NCBI GenBank assembly: GCA_023374045.1 | Contig: CM041776.1 | Span: 319,263,925 to 319,327,924 of the forward strand | Length of the DNA stretch: 64,000 bases | Direction of reading: 5' to 3' | From: Limonium bicolor | Taxonomy: Eukaryota > Streptophyta > Magnoliopsida > Caryophyllales > Plumbaginaceae | Shown: positions 22,274 through 32,769 of the stretch, in pieces | Layout of the letters: the number at the start of each line of letters is the position of its first letter | Position numbering within the stretch: the first letter of the stretch is position 1 | Position numbers and translations under genes: made by a program | Notes under the pieces: generated by a model | Database searches by the model: none | The model's input: the letters and a program-made list of their open reading frames with translations, nothing else | Told to the model about the DNA's origin: nothing

Positions 22274-25200
22274 TGAAATACCCCTAAATTAATTTAAATT
22301 AATTTAGGGGATTTCTTTTATTAAAAATTAAATTATGATATGGAATAATGAATATTAAATTATTATATGGAGTTGTGGAATTTATTTAGGGGTTTTCTCC
22401 TATTTAACCCTAATTATTATACATTATTATATAGTATTATGAATTTAATAATAAGATTTATAAGTCAATAAATCTTGGGAAAATTATTAAACACTCCAAA
22501 TATATTATAAAGATTTTAGGAAGTGTTGGAACATTGTTTTGAAACATAAAAGTCAATATAAAATTCTAGAAACCTTAAAGCTTATTAAGCCTTGCTAGAG
22601 TTGACTTTTTGAGAATGGTCAAACCAGGCCATGAAACCTATACTAATAAATAGGTTATGAAAAACCATGAAGATCGATAAAAAGAACGTCAAAAACGGAT
22701 CATCCTAGCCAAAGTTATGCTAGTTTAAAGTTTAGAGCCAAAATTTTATAACTGCCACGTGTCAGCCTCTCGTGCGCCCCAACACTTAGTCGATTCTATC
22801 TCCTTGTTTTTCTCCAACAACCACCCGAGTTTGACCTAACTTGTGACGGCTATATCTCACTCGTTACTTCGAATTTTCCAGTGCCGTCTTCTCTATTCGT
22901 TTCTCCTTAATTCCCTCTTTACAATCATAACTCATACAAGCCCTAACTCATTCTACATCGACGGGAAAGTTGATCCAAAGTTGCCAGTTTTCGAGTTCGT
23001 AACCCAGATTCCAGTTTTCATTCGATTTCAGGTAAAGTTCGTCTTGCTATAACTTCCTCGTCTTTCAACCAAATTTCGATTTCTTTAGCCCGTTGTGTAG
23101 ATCTCTAATCTATCTACAACTTTCATTTTTATTCCCAAGCCTGATTCGTAACCGTTTGGAAGATATAGTCGCCCAAAGTCTCGGATTTTTCAGCACATAA
23201 AATCGTAGAAAAACGACAGGTAAACTCGAAACTTTCGGGTCAATTTTCTTTCTGTATAATGCAAATTAGATTGAGTTATTGTTATCATTGTGTAGATCTA
23301 TGTCCCATGTTTCGATTGAGCCAAAGAACACAGTCTAACTCAATCTGTAACTCGAGTTATAGAGTCGCAAAGTAGGCTACCCAAACGTTCAAGCTCGAAC
23401 AGTTTTCCAGAAACCCGATCTTGAATCGCTTCGATTCGAGCAATTCCGGTGAGTTTTCTTCAAATTCCTCCGATTATGCTAACCGGTTTTACAATTCCGA
23501 TCTAACCCATGTTGTAATTTAACCTATTACGCTCTAGATTAGGAGAATTTGACAGAATTGAATTCGGTAACCTTAAGAACCCTAACTCTCGAATCAAATT
23601 CGAATCTTGGTGAACTCTGCATTAAAATTGGGGAAATTAGCATCATTGGAACCGAAATTTTATTACGAATCCATAGAAACCAGAATCATCGAATTTCATT
23701 CTGTGAGTCGAGAGAAATCCACGAATTAGTACTCGTGTGTTGCGCTGTTCCTGCTGATGAACTCGAGAGTTGTAGGCCGTCCGATCTCAGTTAATAAAGA
23801 TGGACGGCCACGATTAAAACGTACGATTTTAAAAGTATAAGTTTTTATATTATTTCCAGAATTAAACCCTAACTTGTTGAATTTAGTTAATGGCCTTCCC
23901 GAAGGTATTTTGACTTGAAATTTTAACCATAGATTCCTTATTTAATCTAGTTTATTTGATGTAAATTATTATGGTTTTGGAGTTTTGAAACATAAGTTAT
24001 GATTTTTACAATTTACGGGTTTTCTGGAATTATTTGGCTAAATTAAAAAGATATTTTATGAAATAAAAATTTTATAATATGTCTAAAATGTTATAATTAC
24101 TGTATATTAAATTTGGGAATTTTTGGGCAATGGTAAAGGGTTTTAAAAATTGTGTTTATGAGTTTTTCATAAGAATAACCTATAATATAAAGTTTTTAAT
24201 GTAATCAAAAATTAAAGTAAGGTTTGTTAATTAACTTTTAAGCTGGGGAAAATAAAGGGAACTAAATTAACATTTTATAACAGTAAGTTTATAAATGTGT
24301 TTGTATTAGCTTTTAAGGGAAATGAAATTATTTACATATATGTACATTTACTTACTTAAGTAGGAACTTATATAGATTAAGGAATTTAATTATCCTACAT
24401 TTTATTTACTATATTATATGGGGGTTAATATTTTAAACTAAGGAACAGATATATTAAATATTATTTAATACTCATTTAAAAAAAAATTAAGAAGTAACTT
24501 AAAGTAAATCAGGGAACTAATTAAAGTACCACTTATAATAACTAAACCTTATAAGAGCTAGAACCTTAAGATATGGTAAAAGAAATACTTTATGAAATAT
24601 ACTTAGAATACAGTTTAAGGTTGTATTAATAAGTTAATTTAAATATGGTGAATTACATAGGGTAATGTCTTAGTAATTTCTAATACGGGTATACTTATAT
24701 ATATTAAATAAATCAAGGAACACCTTATGTTATAAACTTTAAGTCAGTTGTGTTAAGCCTAGAAGTTATTGAACCTTTAATAAATACAGTAAAATTTCCT
24801 ATAAATGCTATGGATAAATTTTAATACATAAAGATATATATATATATGTAAATATATGTATATAAATACATTAACATGGTTGAGGGAAATAATAATCCTT
24901 GTGATAGTTGTAGTAAGTAGGTTATATATATATATTAAACCTTAGGTTTTAGTCAGTGAGTGATTAAATAATCACTATTAATTTAAGAGTTTTAATTACA
25001 CAACATAACTTAACCCGGTCTTGGGCTAACCCATTAAGCCCAAGTCTCTGAACTCCAAAAGCCCACTTTAACAGTCCAAAGAGAGTTTGGGCCTCTCAGG
25101 AATAAATTCTAAATCATTCCAAACTAAACGAGGTGGGCCTAACAAAGGATTTAAGTTAACTAGTCAGACCCAAACCTTTGTAAAGGAATAATGGAAAACC

Positions 25201-26584
25201 TAGAACTATTAATCAGTAAGTGAAGAAGGTTGTCAAGTTTATAAGTCTCTTAACTAATCGACATTTGGAACACCGTAATTATAGGTTACTGTTGGGGAAA
25301 CACTTTTACGAGTTAGTTATTGTGCTTCACGTACCAGGTACGATTTCTCGTACTCAGCTTGATGTGTTTTGGACTTTATGGAATGTGTTGTACGATTTCT
25401 CGTACTCCGATATTTTTAATGGTTGACTTGTGGAATGTTTTGGAAAACGCTAACTGACTTTAAGAGGATTTTCTAAGAAAAAAAATGGTTGTGTGACTAA
25501 CTCAGCTTGTGTGACTAACTGAGCCTTGGATGTGGAACTCACTTGGGTATTGGTTTCTTCTACTTGGTTGCCCGTTAGACATTGGCTGCTTAGGGTTTAC
25601 GCTTCTGCACTCTGTAGGACTGAGTGTTTTGGTATTGCTCTGGGTAGTTGGTGATCTAGCGGGATTTTTGGAAAAGGTCAATCTTGGAAATCTTTCTTTC
25701 GACGTGCGCGCGTCTTTAATGTGAACAGTAGGGGGTTGTATATCCCTCGCCCATAGGGGCATTGATATTTGACAGTAGGGGGCTGTATATCCCTCGCCCA
25801 TAGGGGCATTGATATTTGACAGTAGGGGGCTGTATATCCCTCGCCCATAGGGGCATTGATATTTGACAGTGAGGGGTTGTATATCCCCTGTCCTTAGTGG
25901 ACGTGATGAACAGTGAGGGGCTGTATATCCCCTGTCCTTAGTGGACGTGATTGGCGGTGGGGGCCATCTCTCCCAGTTAAATTATTCCACTCTTGAGTTG
26001 TTGATTCTTGGATCTATATTATCATTCCTAGTCCTTGTGACTATCTGAGTCTTTCTACTCCTAACGGGAATTGGGTTAACTAAGGAAATGGATGTTCACT
26101 AACACATGATGTGATTTTGTTCCACTAACTTTATTTTTCAGTTATTAAACTTTATTCTTATCTTGGTATCTTGATTTGGTGATTGTGAAATGCTTTATTT
26201 CTCTGAGTGTTTTAAGTGTTGTTTTCAAGTTATTATTTATTTAAGAATTGTATTTTAAGTTGTTTTTGGAGGATCGTACCAGTTCCATTCCAGGGAACTG
26301 ACCCGCCCCTTTTGGGGTGGGCTGCTTGGTTTTATCTTGCAGGTACGTGTTATCTTACAGATGGCCACGAAGAGAAAGAGTGATTGGGATGGGATTAGGC
26401 TTGGAGAGTTTTTATGTTTTATTACTTCTTATTTTTGTTAAGTTTTCTCGTGGTTCAGGCCGTGACTTTTGTAATCTTTAAGTTGTGTTTTGGTGAGGTT
26501 TGGTACCGGGTGTTTGGAACCCGATGATCTGTGCGCCTTTAGTATTTTATTTCCGCTATAAATATGTTAAATAGGGGCGTTACA
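22274..26584 (+). repeat. 5' LTR (4311 bp) of the AlkB chromovirus
   Basis: Long for this group. A perfect 30-bp palindrome lies at 22281-22310, just inside the TGAAATA end. At 25725-25960 there is a tandem array. The LTR ends GGGGCGTTACA, followed after 5 bases by the primer site. The 69-residue and similar ORFs that occur identically in both LTRs are not taken as genes. Confidence 0.95.
25725..25960 (+). repeat. LTR tandem array (3 x ~47 bp + 2 x ~44 bp)
   Basis: Three units share GTATATCCCTCGCCCATAGG, and two units share GTATATCCCCTGTCCTTAGT. Each begins CAGT(A/G)(G)GGGG(T/C)TGTATATCCC. The same array is in the 3' LTR at 36518-36755. Confidence 0.9.
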
Positions 26585-26589
26585 GAAAT

Positions 26590-26602
26590 TGGTATCAGAG
26601 CG
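26590..26602 (+). other. Primer binding site, tRNA-iMet type
   Basis: TGGTATCAGAGCG lies five bases after the 5' LTR. It is complementary to the 3' end of plant initiator methionine tRNA, the usual primer of Ty3/gypsy elements. Confidence 0.92.
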
Positions 26603-26854
26603 TAGTTACTCTCTGAACCCGAGAAAACAAGCCGAGTGAAATACTTAGATTATAGGTGCACTTAAAACTGGGGAACGGGGGTAGAATTGGGAAGTGAGAA
26701 TTCCAGAAAGGCGCGTGACCCTACCCCATACTTACTACTTATGTTTTAATTCATGTACATACGAACCGTCCTTAGGACGTTATAAATTTTAATACATAGA
26801 TAGTTAGACTTTACGATACGCCTTCTGAGTAACAACAACCGTCATACCAGCTAG

Positions 26855-28290
26855 ATGTCTCGAAGAGGAGGAAGAGGAGGAGCTGAACCCTCAGGAGGCT
26901 TTGGACCAGACGCTGTCACCCCGGAGGTCATAGCACAGATAGTGACAGCTGCATTGGCCCAGCCAGGCTCAGATCCCACAGCCACCACCACCACCACCGA
27001 ATGGTCCCCGGGAGTTCAACTGGCTGAAGGCGGTTAACGACCTTCGTCCTCCCATCTATGAAGGCCAGCCAGAACCGAGGACGTTGGAGAGTATATAGAC
27101 GAGATGCAGAAGGCCTTCACCTCTCTGCATGTTCCAGTGAATCGTCAGGTAGACATAGCAGCCTACTTCCTTCAGGGACCCGCGCATCGATGGTGGCAGA
27201 CCGCTAGAGCCGAGCTGACGGCCCAGGCGAACTTCGACTTCCAGGCATTTCTGGTGGCCCTGAGAGCTAAATTCTATCCATCCATCCTATCTACAGAGAG
27301 GATGAGGAGCGAGTTCGAGCAGTTGAAGCAAGGGAGTCTTTCTGTTGCTGAGTACCACAACAAGTTTGTGGAACTACTTGCTGTTATTGGAGAGGGAGCT
27401 TACGCTCCAAGATATCTGGTGGACAAATTCCATACCGGCCTGAACTTCAAGATCATGACTATGATCGGGTCCACCAGAGGGATGACCCTACAGGTATGGA
27501 ATGTGATTTAAAATTTCTGGTACACAAAGGTTTCTCCACTAACATATATTGTCACCACAGGAGTTAGCGGAGGATGCGAATGACTGTGAGACGACCATTG
27601 CCTACCAGGACTCTGTGCTAGGCAAGAGGAAGGGGAATGGAGAAAGAGGAAATGGAGGAAACTTTTCCCAGAACTACGAGAGGAAGGGAAAGTTTTACAA
27701 GGGGAGGGATGAGAAGGCTATGGTCCCCTCCTATACTGATGCTGAGCCACTCCGCTCTCAGCCATTTCAGGGTGAGATAAATTAGAAACCCCAAAGTGAT
27801 TACATCTTGTTATCATACTAACCTTGAGACTGAAAAATGGGTAAAGCCAAAGGAAATCAGTGGAACCGCAACTTGCGAGAAAGTTCTCTTCTGCAAATGG
27901 TGCAAGAAGGACCACCCGGGCAAGGATTGTAAGGGCAACCTGGTGAACTGCCACCACTGCGGTGGGAAGGGGCACAGATCGTTCGAGTGCTTCCTGAACC
28001 CGGATTCCAGGAACTATAAGCCACGCACCGGGACCACTGCTAGAGCCCCAGTTGCTACTACTACTGGAGGAGGTCGAGGTAGCACAGGAGGTGCTGGACC
28101 ATCCCGGTCGCCCTGCCCAGAGTCATCCACCGAGGCCGGGACAGAACTATCCCCAGAGGCCGGGCAAGGCACCGATCCTCAACCTGGTACCGTGTCGAGG
28201 CAGCCAGTGATGACCCGAGCCCACCTGGTGAGGACTACTTCCCTCACGAAGAGGCTTAGACTTTTACTTTCTTTACATTTCATTGACTAG
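26855..28290 (+). CDS. gag: gag polyprotein (capsid and CCHC knuckles), frameshifted, intron-containing
   Basis: The start is ATG 26855 after the long leader. The N-terminus is Gly/Arg-rich, then frame is lost twice (about 27005 and 27085). Capsid (Retrotrans_gag) is clear at 27104-27493: the AAYFLQGPAHRWWQTAR and F.A.FYPS blocks and a Y..KF..L segment. A GT-AG segment (27494-27560) interrupts it. The continuation runs to about 27770, a second possible intron follows, then zinc knuckles at about 27885-27990: one C-x2-C-x3-H-x4-C and one canonical C-x2-C-x4-H-x4-C. A Ser/Thr/Pro/Gly linker ends at 28290. Gag forms the virus-like particle and binds genomic RNA. It is not functional as written because of the frameshifts. 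Confidence 0.85.
27494..27560 (+). other. Probable intron 1 in gag (67 bp)
   Basis: It starts CAG|GTATGG and ends CACCACAG|G, with a CACTAAC branch-like motif about 18 bases before the end. It contains in-frame stops. Removing it joins gag codons in phase 0 across the MTLQ / ELAEDAND boundary. It is at the lower end of plant intron lengths. Confidence 0.6.
27771..27852 (+). other. Possible intron 2 in gag (~82 bp)
   Basis: The donor region reads CAGGGTGAG and the acceptor CCAAAG|GAA, with a perfect TACTAAC branch motif at 27816-27822. In-frame stop at 27783. The frames match only if one G of the GGG run is extra, so the boundary is uncertain. Confidence 0.4.
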
Positions 28291-28379
28291 TTTTCCTTTT
28301 CGTTGTCAATGTAAAAAGGGATGAACTATAAACCCTTCATTTTATTTCGTTACGAACCTTTCAATTCCATTTGTGAACC
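28291..28379 (+). other. Short spacer between gag and the AlkB-like ORF
   Basis: The gag frame passes a GTGAGG donor-like site at 28228 before stopping at 28290. The spacer is AT-rich. A CCTCAG acceptor-like site lies at 28410-28415, so spliced gag-AlkB joins are conceivable. Confidence 0.35.
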
Positions 28380-29128
28380 ATGACTTATTTATTTAATGAC
28401 AATTGTTCCTCAGCTTTCGATATTTGCTTTCCTATTTTGCCCTATACCACACCCAATATCCCTTTTGAAGTCAAACCACACCCACTAGAGAAGTGTGAGG
28501 TCTTGAGACCCGGGATGATCTTACTACGAGAGTACCTGACCCCGGCAGTCCAGTATGCATTGATCCTCAAGATCAGGGAGTTAGGTGTGAAGGAAGGAAA
28601 ATTTTACACCCCTACCTTCAAGAATGGTTCGACCATGAAGGTGAAGATCATGTGCCTAGGTAAGAAGTGGAACCACACCACCAAGACCTATGAAGAAGAG
28701 GAGGTGCCACCAATCCCGGAGGAACTGCAGACCATCATTAGAGCTGCAGTTAAGGCAGCACAAGAATTGGAGGATGAGCCCGTCCCAGACCTAACCTCAG
28801 ACGTCTGCATCATCAATTTTTATGGAAAGAAGGTAAGCTAGGGTTGCATCAAGATAAGGATGAATCCCTAGAATCCATCACCAAAGGAGTTCCAGTGGTT
28901 TCCATATCACTTGGAGACGACGCGGAGTTCCTATTTGGTGACCAGAAGAGGATGGACCTTTCCACCAAGATCCTCCTGAAGTCAGGTGATGTACTGATCT
29001 TTGGTGGGGCAGCTAGACTCATCTACCATGGAGTGAAGAGAATCAAGCCCAACACAGCCCCCACATCCGTTATTAACCAGACTCACCTGAAACCTGGCAG
29101 ATTAAACCTGACCTTTAGACAGATCTAG
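28380..29128 (+). CDS. AlkB-like (ALKBH1-type) 2OG-Fe(II) dioxygenase captured by the retrotransposon
   Basis: Two overlapping reading frames, 28380-28841 and 28844-29128, together cover almost a full ALKBH1-type domain. N-terminal signatures are CEVLRPGMILL, YLTP..Q, a FY.P segment and MCLGKKWN. After a one-base frame break near 28830-28845 come the catalytic residues: HQD (HxD, His 28847, Asp 28853), the distal His in IYHGV (29027) and Rx5R in RLNLTFR (29099 and 29117). SLGDDAEFLFG and SGDVLIFGG are also typical. These enzymes remove methyl groups from alkylated bases in DNA or RNA, using Fe(II) and 2-oxoglutarate. The domain is in sense orientation between gag and protease. Whether it is made as a separate protein, fused or spliced is unknown. 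Its own stop is at 29126-29128. Confidence 0.9.
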
Positions 29129-29219
29129 CTTTGTACTTTACAATTTCAGCTTGTAATCATTAAACTGCTCATGAAGCTTTCAATAAGAATGGAATTCTAA
29201 GAAATTATTTCTTCATGTA
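29129..29219 (+). other. Spacer between AlkB-like ORF and protease
   Basis: AT-rich, ends TTCATGTAG, which could be a splice acceptor. It contains no domain. Confidence 0.35.
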
Positions 29220-29735
29220 GGAGCTGGAAATTTAGAGGTCAGGCTGAATGTGTTGGACCAGGCTCAAGCAAAGAGCAATGGAACGGTCATCACAGGTATA
29301 CCAATTAACCTTGAACAACTGCCTTGGAAAGAGTTATAGAAACCTTAGAACTTAATTCACTCAATAATTGCAGGCACATTCCAAATTAATGGAGTGGAGG
29401 CCACCGTCCTGTTTGATTCCGGAGCCTCCCACTCCTTCATATCCCAGCATTTCATACTAAGGTAAATGCCCCCACAGAGGATATCCATGATTGCTCAGTT
29501 TTGTTGCCATCCAAGGAGTTGATCAAATGCAGCAAACAGTGCAAGAATCTGAGCATGCACATCAAGGGAGCAGACTTCCTACTTGATGCTATTGTCTTCC
29601 CTGGCATGGGATTTGACATAATCGTGGGCATGGACACGCTACAGCGGTACAGAGGTACTACACTGCGCAGAGCATCGTCTCCTCTTGAAGTCAGCCACAG
29701 GGATCACAGTATCATACCGAATGCAGCCTAAGCAG
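29220..29735 (+). CDS. Aspartic protease (PR) part of pol, frameshifted, with an intron
   Basis: Frame starting GGA at 29220 gives LEVRLNVLDQAQ, then NGTVIT, which continues after the GT-AG segment (29296-29373) as GTFQINGVEATVLFDSGASH. LFDSGASHSFIS is the retropepsin active site, with catalytic Asp in DSG. One-base frame breaks follow near 29460 and 29665. The C-terminal conserved block FDIIVGMDTL is at about 29610. PR would cleave the Gag-Pol precursor. The position relative to RT is as in other chromoviruses. Not functional as written. Confidence 0.82.
29296..29373 (+). other. Probable intron in the protease region (78 bp)
   Basis: CACAG|GTATACC...ATTGCAG|GCACATT. It contains an in-frame stop. 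Removal joins the two halves of a glycine codon exactly, and the joined protein matches the conserved start of the protease. Confidence 0.65.
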
Positions 29736-29805
29736 CCGACTGTGAAGGTTGTATCAGCATTATCCCTGATGAAGGAAGTGTCCAAGGGCGCTACTGCCTA
29801 CTACT

Positions 29806-30885
29806 ATGCCCCAGGATCTGAGGACGGATCCGAAGTTCAGGAGCGACGTTCCCATTGTGTCGGAGTACCCCGATGTTTTTCCAGAGGAGCTACCTGGACT
29901 ACCACCGCTGAGAGAGGTTGAATTCAACATCGACCTCGTACCGGGCACGGGACCGATTGCTAAGGCTCCCTACCGGATGGGCCCTGCAGAGATGGTCGAG
30001 TTAAAGAGCAGTTGCAGGAGCTACTGGATAAGGGTTTCATTAGACCCAGTGTCTCACCTTGGGGCGCTCCTGTGCTGTTTCAAGAAGAAGGACGGGAGCA
30101 TGAGACTGTGTATAGATTACAGAGAGTTGAACAATGTCACGATCAAAAACAAGTACCCACTGCCCAGGATCGATGACTTGTTCGACCAGCTGAGGGGAGC
30201 AAGGGTGTTCTCTAAGATTGATCTGCGATCCGGATATCACCAGATAGCTGTAGCTGAGCCAGACATTGAGAAGACAGCCTTCCGGACCAGATACGGCCAC
30301 TATGAGTTCACAGTGATGCCGTTTGGACTGACCAATGCACCAGCGAGATTTATGGACTTGATGCAGAGAGTCTTCCAAGCCCAGCTGGATAAGTCGGTAG
30401 TCGTATTTATTGACGACATTCTAGTCTTCTCTAAGAGCAAGGAGGAACATGAGCAGCATTTGAGGACAGTCTTGGAGACGCTGAGGGAGAAACAGTTATA
30501 TGCCAAGTTCAGCAAGTGTGAATTTTGGTTGGACAAGGTGTCATTTCTTGGACACGTGATCTCAGCTGAGGGAGTTTCTGTAGACCCAGCAAAGATCGAG
30601 GCAGTGCAGAGCTGGCATAGACCTCGCACCGTGACAGAGGTTAGGAGTTTCCTTGGGTTGGCTGGCTACTATAGACGCTTTGTGAAGGACTTCTCCAGGC
30701 TGGCCAAGCCCTTGACCTCCTTGATGAAGAAGGACAGCCCTTTTGTATGGACAGAGGCTTGTGAGGTCTCCTTCAAGGCGCTGAAGGACGCCTTGACCAC
30801 AGCTCCAGTATTGACTATCCAGAGGGGAATGAGGGGTACGAGGTATATTGCGATGCCTCAGGCAGAGGAATTGGTGGAGTACTGA
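29806..30885 (+). CDS. Reverse transcriptase (RT) of pol, with local frame breaks
   Basis: This 359-residue ORF starts downstream of the true pol start; the first ATG is not a real initiation site. Conserved segments are [80 protein letters not shown] and the catalytic [11 protein letters not shown], then [10 protein letters not shown] and [14 protein letters not shown]. Between about 30000 and 30075 the frame is shifted and then restored, so some 25 residues of the fingers region are wrong. Near 30820 the frame shifts again and the RNase H start continues in the next frame. It copies element RNA to DNA. Not functional as written. Confidence 0.92.
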   Translation: MPQDLRTDPKFRSDVPIVSEYPDVFPEELPGLPPLREVEFNIDLVPGTGPIAKAPYRMGPAEMVELKSSCRSYWIRVSLDPVSHLGALLCCFKKKDGSMRLCIDYRELNNVTIKNKYPLPRIDDLFDQLRGARVFSKIDLRSGYHQIAVAEPDIEKTAFRTRYGHYEFTVMPFGLTNAPARFMDLMQRVFQAQLDKSVVVFIDDILVFSKSKEEHEQHLRTVLETLREKQLYAKFSKCEFWLDKVSFLGHVISAEGVSVDPAKIEAVQSWHRPRTVTEVRSFLGLAGYYRRFVKDFSRLAKPLTSLMKKDSPFVWTEACEVSFKALKDALTTAPVLTIQRGMRGTRYIAMPQAEELVEY

Positions 30886-32315
30886 TGCAGCATGGCCGAG
30901 TAGTAGCGTATGCTTCTAGACAGCTGAAGAAGCACGAGGAAAACTACCCCACCCACGACCTTGAGCTCCTCGCCATAGTCTTCGCCTTGAAGATCTGGCG
31001 ACATTACTTGTACGGAGCCACAGTCCGGATTATGACAGACCATAAGAGTCTGAAGTACATCTGGACCCAGAAGGAGCTCAATTTGAGACAGCGACGTTGG
31101 GTTGAGCTACTGGCCGATTATGACATCAACCTCCAGTACACAGAAGGGAAAGGAAATGTCGTGGCAGACGCTCTGAGCAGAAGAGCTTATTCACTACTCG
31201 CCCTATTAGAGACGACCACGATAGCTGAGGAGGTGTACGCAGCCCAGGACAGTGACGTTTATCTACTGGGCATCAGACAGAAGTTAGCAGACGGGTTGAC
31301 TGATGGTTTGAAGTACGACTATGAGCTGGACAGCGAGGGACACCTTCGAGTCAGAGGCAGACTCTGCGTTCCTCAGGATGCGACAGAGCTTCAGACCAGG
31401 ATTCTTTCAGAGGCTCATTCCTCGACATTATCAGTACACCCTGGAGCCACCAAGATGTACAAGGACTTGAAGCAATTATTCTGGTGGAGTGGGATGAAGA
31501 GGGATGTAGCTGATTTTGTCTCTCGATGCCTCACTTGTCAGAAAGTGAAGTTTGAGCATCGTCGACCAGGCGGCCAGATTCAGTCACTTCCAGTACCGTG
31601 CTGGAAGTTTGACGACATCAGCATGGATTTTGTGGTCGGTCTCCCTCCAGCTAGAGGTGGACTGAACGCCATTTGGGTTATAGTCGATAGGTTGACCAAG
31701 ACAGCTAGGTTCATACCTATCAAGGACACATGGAAGGTGCCCAAACTGGCTGAGGTGTTTACCACAGAGCATATCCGGTACCATGGGGTACCGAAGACGA
31801 TCGTCTCTGATCGTGACACTCGTTTCCTCAGTCGATATTGGCGTCAGGTACAGGAGGCATTTGGGACTCAGCTACGACTTAGCACAGCTTTTCACCCGCA
31901 GACTGATGGGCAGACTGAGCGGACTATTCAGACATTGGAGGATATGTTGCGAGCAGTCGCTCTGGATTATCAGGGGAGTTGGGTAGAGCGTCTACACCTG
32001 GTAGAGTTCTCCTATAATAACTCTTACCACGCGTCTATCGGCATGGCACCATTCCAGGCTCTATATGGCAGGCCGTGCCGGACTCCCTTATCATGGAGTG
32101 ACCCTGCTGAGGCGGTCTTGATTGGGCCTGAGTATATTCAGACACTGCAGGATGACGTTAGGGTTATTCAGCAGCACATGAGGGCAGCTCAGTCCAGACA
32201 GAAGTCTTATGGGGATCAGCGTACCAGAGAGCTCGAGTTTCAGTTGGGAGACATGGTCTTCTTACGAGTGTCCCCGATGAGAGGGATATTCAGATTCGGG
32301 ATGAGGGGAAGCTGA
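30885..32315 (+). CDS. RNase H and integrase of pol
   Basis: 476 residues. RNase H begins upstream in this frame (its DASG motif is at about 30850) and continues with [34 protein letters not shown] and DALSR. Integrase follows: an H-H-C-C zinc site ([10 protein letters not shown]...C.TC), core residues in MDFV.GLP and [10 protein letters not shown], and the glutamate in DGQTERT..TLEDMLR. It ends prematurely at 32315 by a frameshift within the [11 protein letters not shown] region, which continues in the next ORF. RNase H degrades the RNA template and integrase inserts the cDNA. Confidence 0.93.
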   Translation: MQHGRVVAYASRQLKKHEENYPTHDLELLAIVFALKIWRHYLYGATVRIMTDHKSLKYIWTQKELNLRQRRWVELLADYDINLQYTEGKGNVVADALSRRAYSLLALLETTTIAEEVYAAQDSDVYLLGIRQKLADGLTDGLKYDYELDSEGHLRVRGRLCVPQDATELQTRILSEAHSSTLSVHPGATKMYKDLKQLFWWSGMKRDVADFVSRCLTCQKVKFEHRRPGGQIQSLPVPCWKFDDISMDFVVGLPPARGGLNAIWVIVDRLTKTARFIPIKDTWKVPKLAEVFTTEHIRYHGVPKTIVSDRDTRFLSRYWRQVQEAFGTQLRLSTAFHPQTDGQTERTIQTLEDMLRAVALDYQGSWVERLHLVEFSYNNSYHASIGMAPFQALYGRPCRTPLSWSDPAEAVLIGPEYIQTLQDDVRVIQQHMRAAQSRQKSYGDQRTRELEFQLGDMVFLRVSPMRGIFRFGMRGS

Positions 32316-32353
32316 GCCCTAAGTATGTTGGCCCGTACAGGATTACGGAGCGA

Positions 32354-32692
32354 GTGGGCCCAGTTGCTTACAGACTCGAGCTACCAGCTGAGTTGGGGAA
32401 GGTACACGATGTGTTTCACGTATCTCAGTTGAAGAAGTATATGCCTGACCCTTCTCACGTACTGCAGCCAGAGAGGTTAGAGATTGAGCCTACACTGAGG
32501 TATGAGGAGACTCCTATACAGATCTTGGACACGAAGGTCCGAGAAACGAGGGGGAAAGGTAGGGGAAAGGGAACGAGGGACTCAGATGCAGTTAAGCTAG
32601 TGAAGGTTCTTTGGGAACATCATGGGGTCGAGGAAGCTACTTGGGAGACCGAGGACTCCATGAGAGTTAAGTACCCACATCTATTTGTATGA
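32354..32692 (+). CDS. Integrase C-terminus with chromodomain
   Basis: 112 residues starting inside the conserved GP.AYRLELP block, then [13 protein letters not shown], then a chromodomain at about residues 55-112 ([11 protein letters not shown], a basic insertion, [20 protein letters not shown]...YPHLF). The chromodomain marks plant chromoviruses and is thought to direct integration to modified chromatin. The true protein starts upstream in the integrase; the separation here comes from a frameshift near 32300. Confidence 0.88.
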   Translation: MGPVAYRLELPAELGKVHDVFHVSQLKKYMPDPSHVLQPERLEIEPTLRYEETPIQILDTKVRETRGKGRGKGTRDSDAVKLVKVLWEHHGVEEATWETEDSMRVKYPHLFV

Positions 32693-32750
32693 TACTCTGC
32701 TATCCTGAGCGGCTTCACGTTAGTGGTGGTACGAGGGCGTACCTTAGCAC

Positions 32751-32769
32751 TTTTAAGGGGGATATGCTG
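32751..32769 (+). repeat. Upstream duplicate of the polypurine tract
   Basis: TTTTAAGGGGGATATGCTG is identical to 33081-33099, including the first TG of the LTR, but is followed by unrelated sequence. Confidence 0.85.

Noticed and set aside
22843..23052. 69-residue ORF present twice in the window (also 33666-33875)
   Set aside because: It lies inside both LTRs of the same element, so the repetition is expected; no sign of a conserved protein.
25725..25960. Possible CRISPR-like array of short direct repeats
   Set aside because: Units are tandem without unique spacers and lie in a plant LTR, with the same array in the other LTR.
26552..26564. CTATAAATATG as a TATA box for the element
   Set aside because: It lies about 30 bp before the LTR end, leaving no room for R and U5; the real promoter should be further upstream.
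28821..28845. GTAAG...CTAG at the AlkB frame break as an intron
   Set aside because: The segment would be about ten bases, far too short to splice; a one-base frameshift explains it better.
28380..29128. AlkB segment as a separate host gene nested by a later insertion
   Set aside because: No TSD or poly(A) tail bracket it, it is collinear with gag and pol, and it lies in the gag-PR gap; kept as an element gene.
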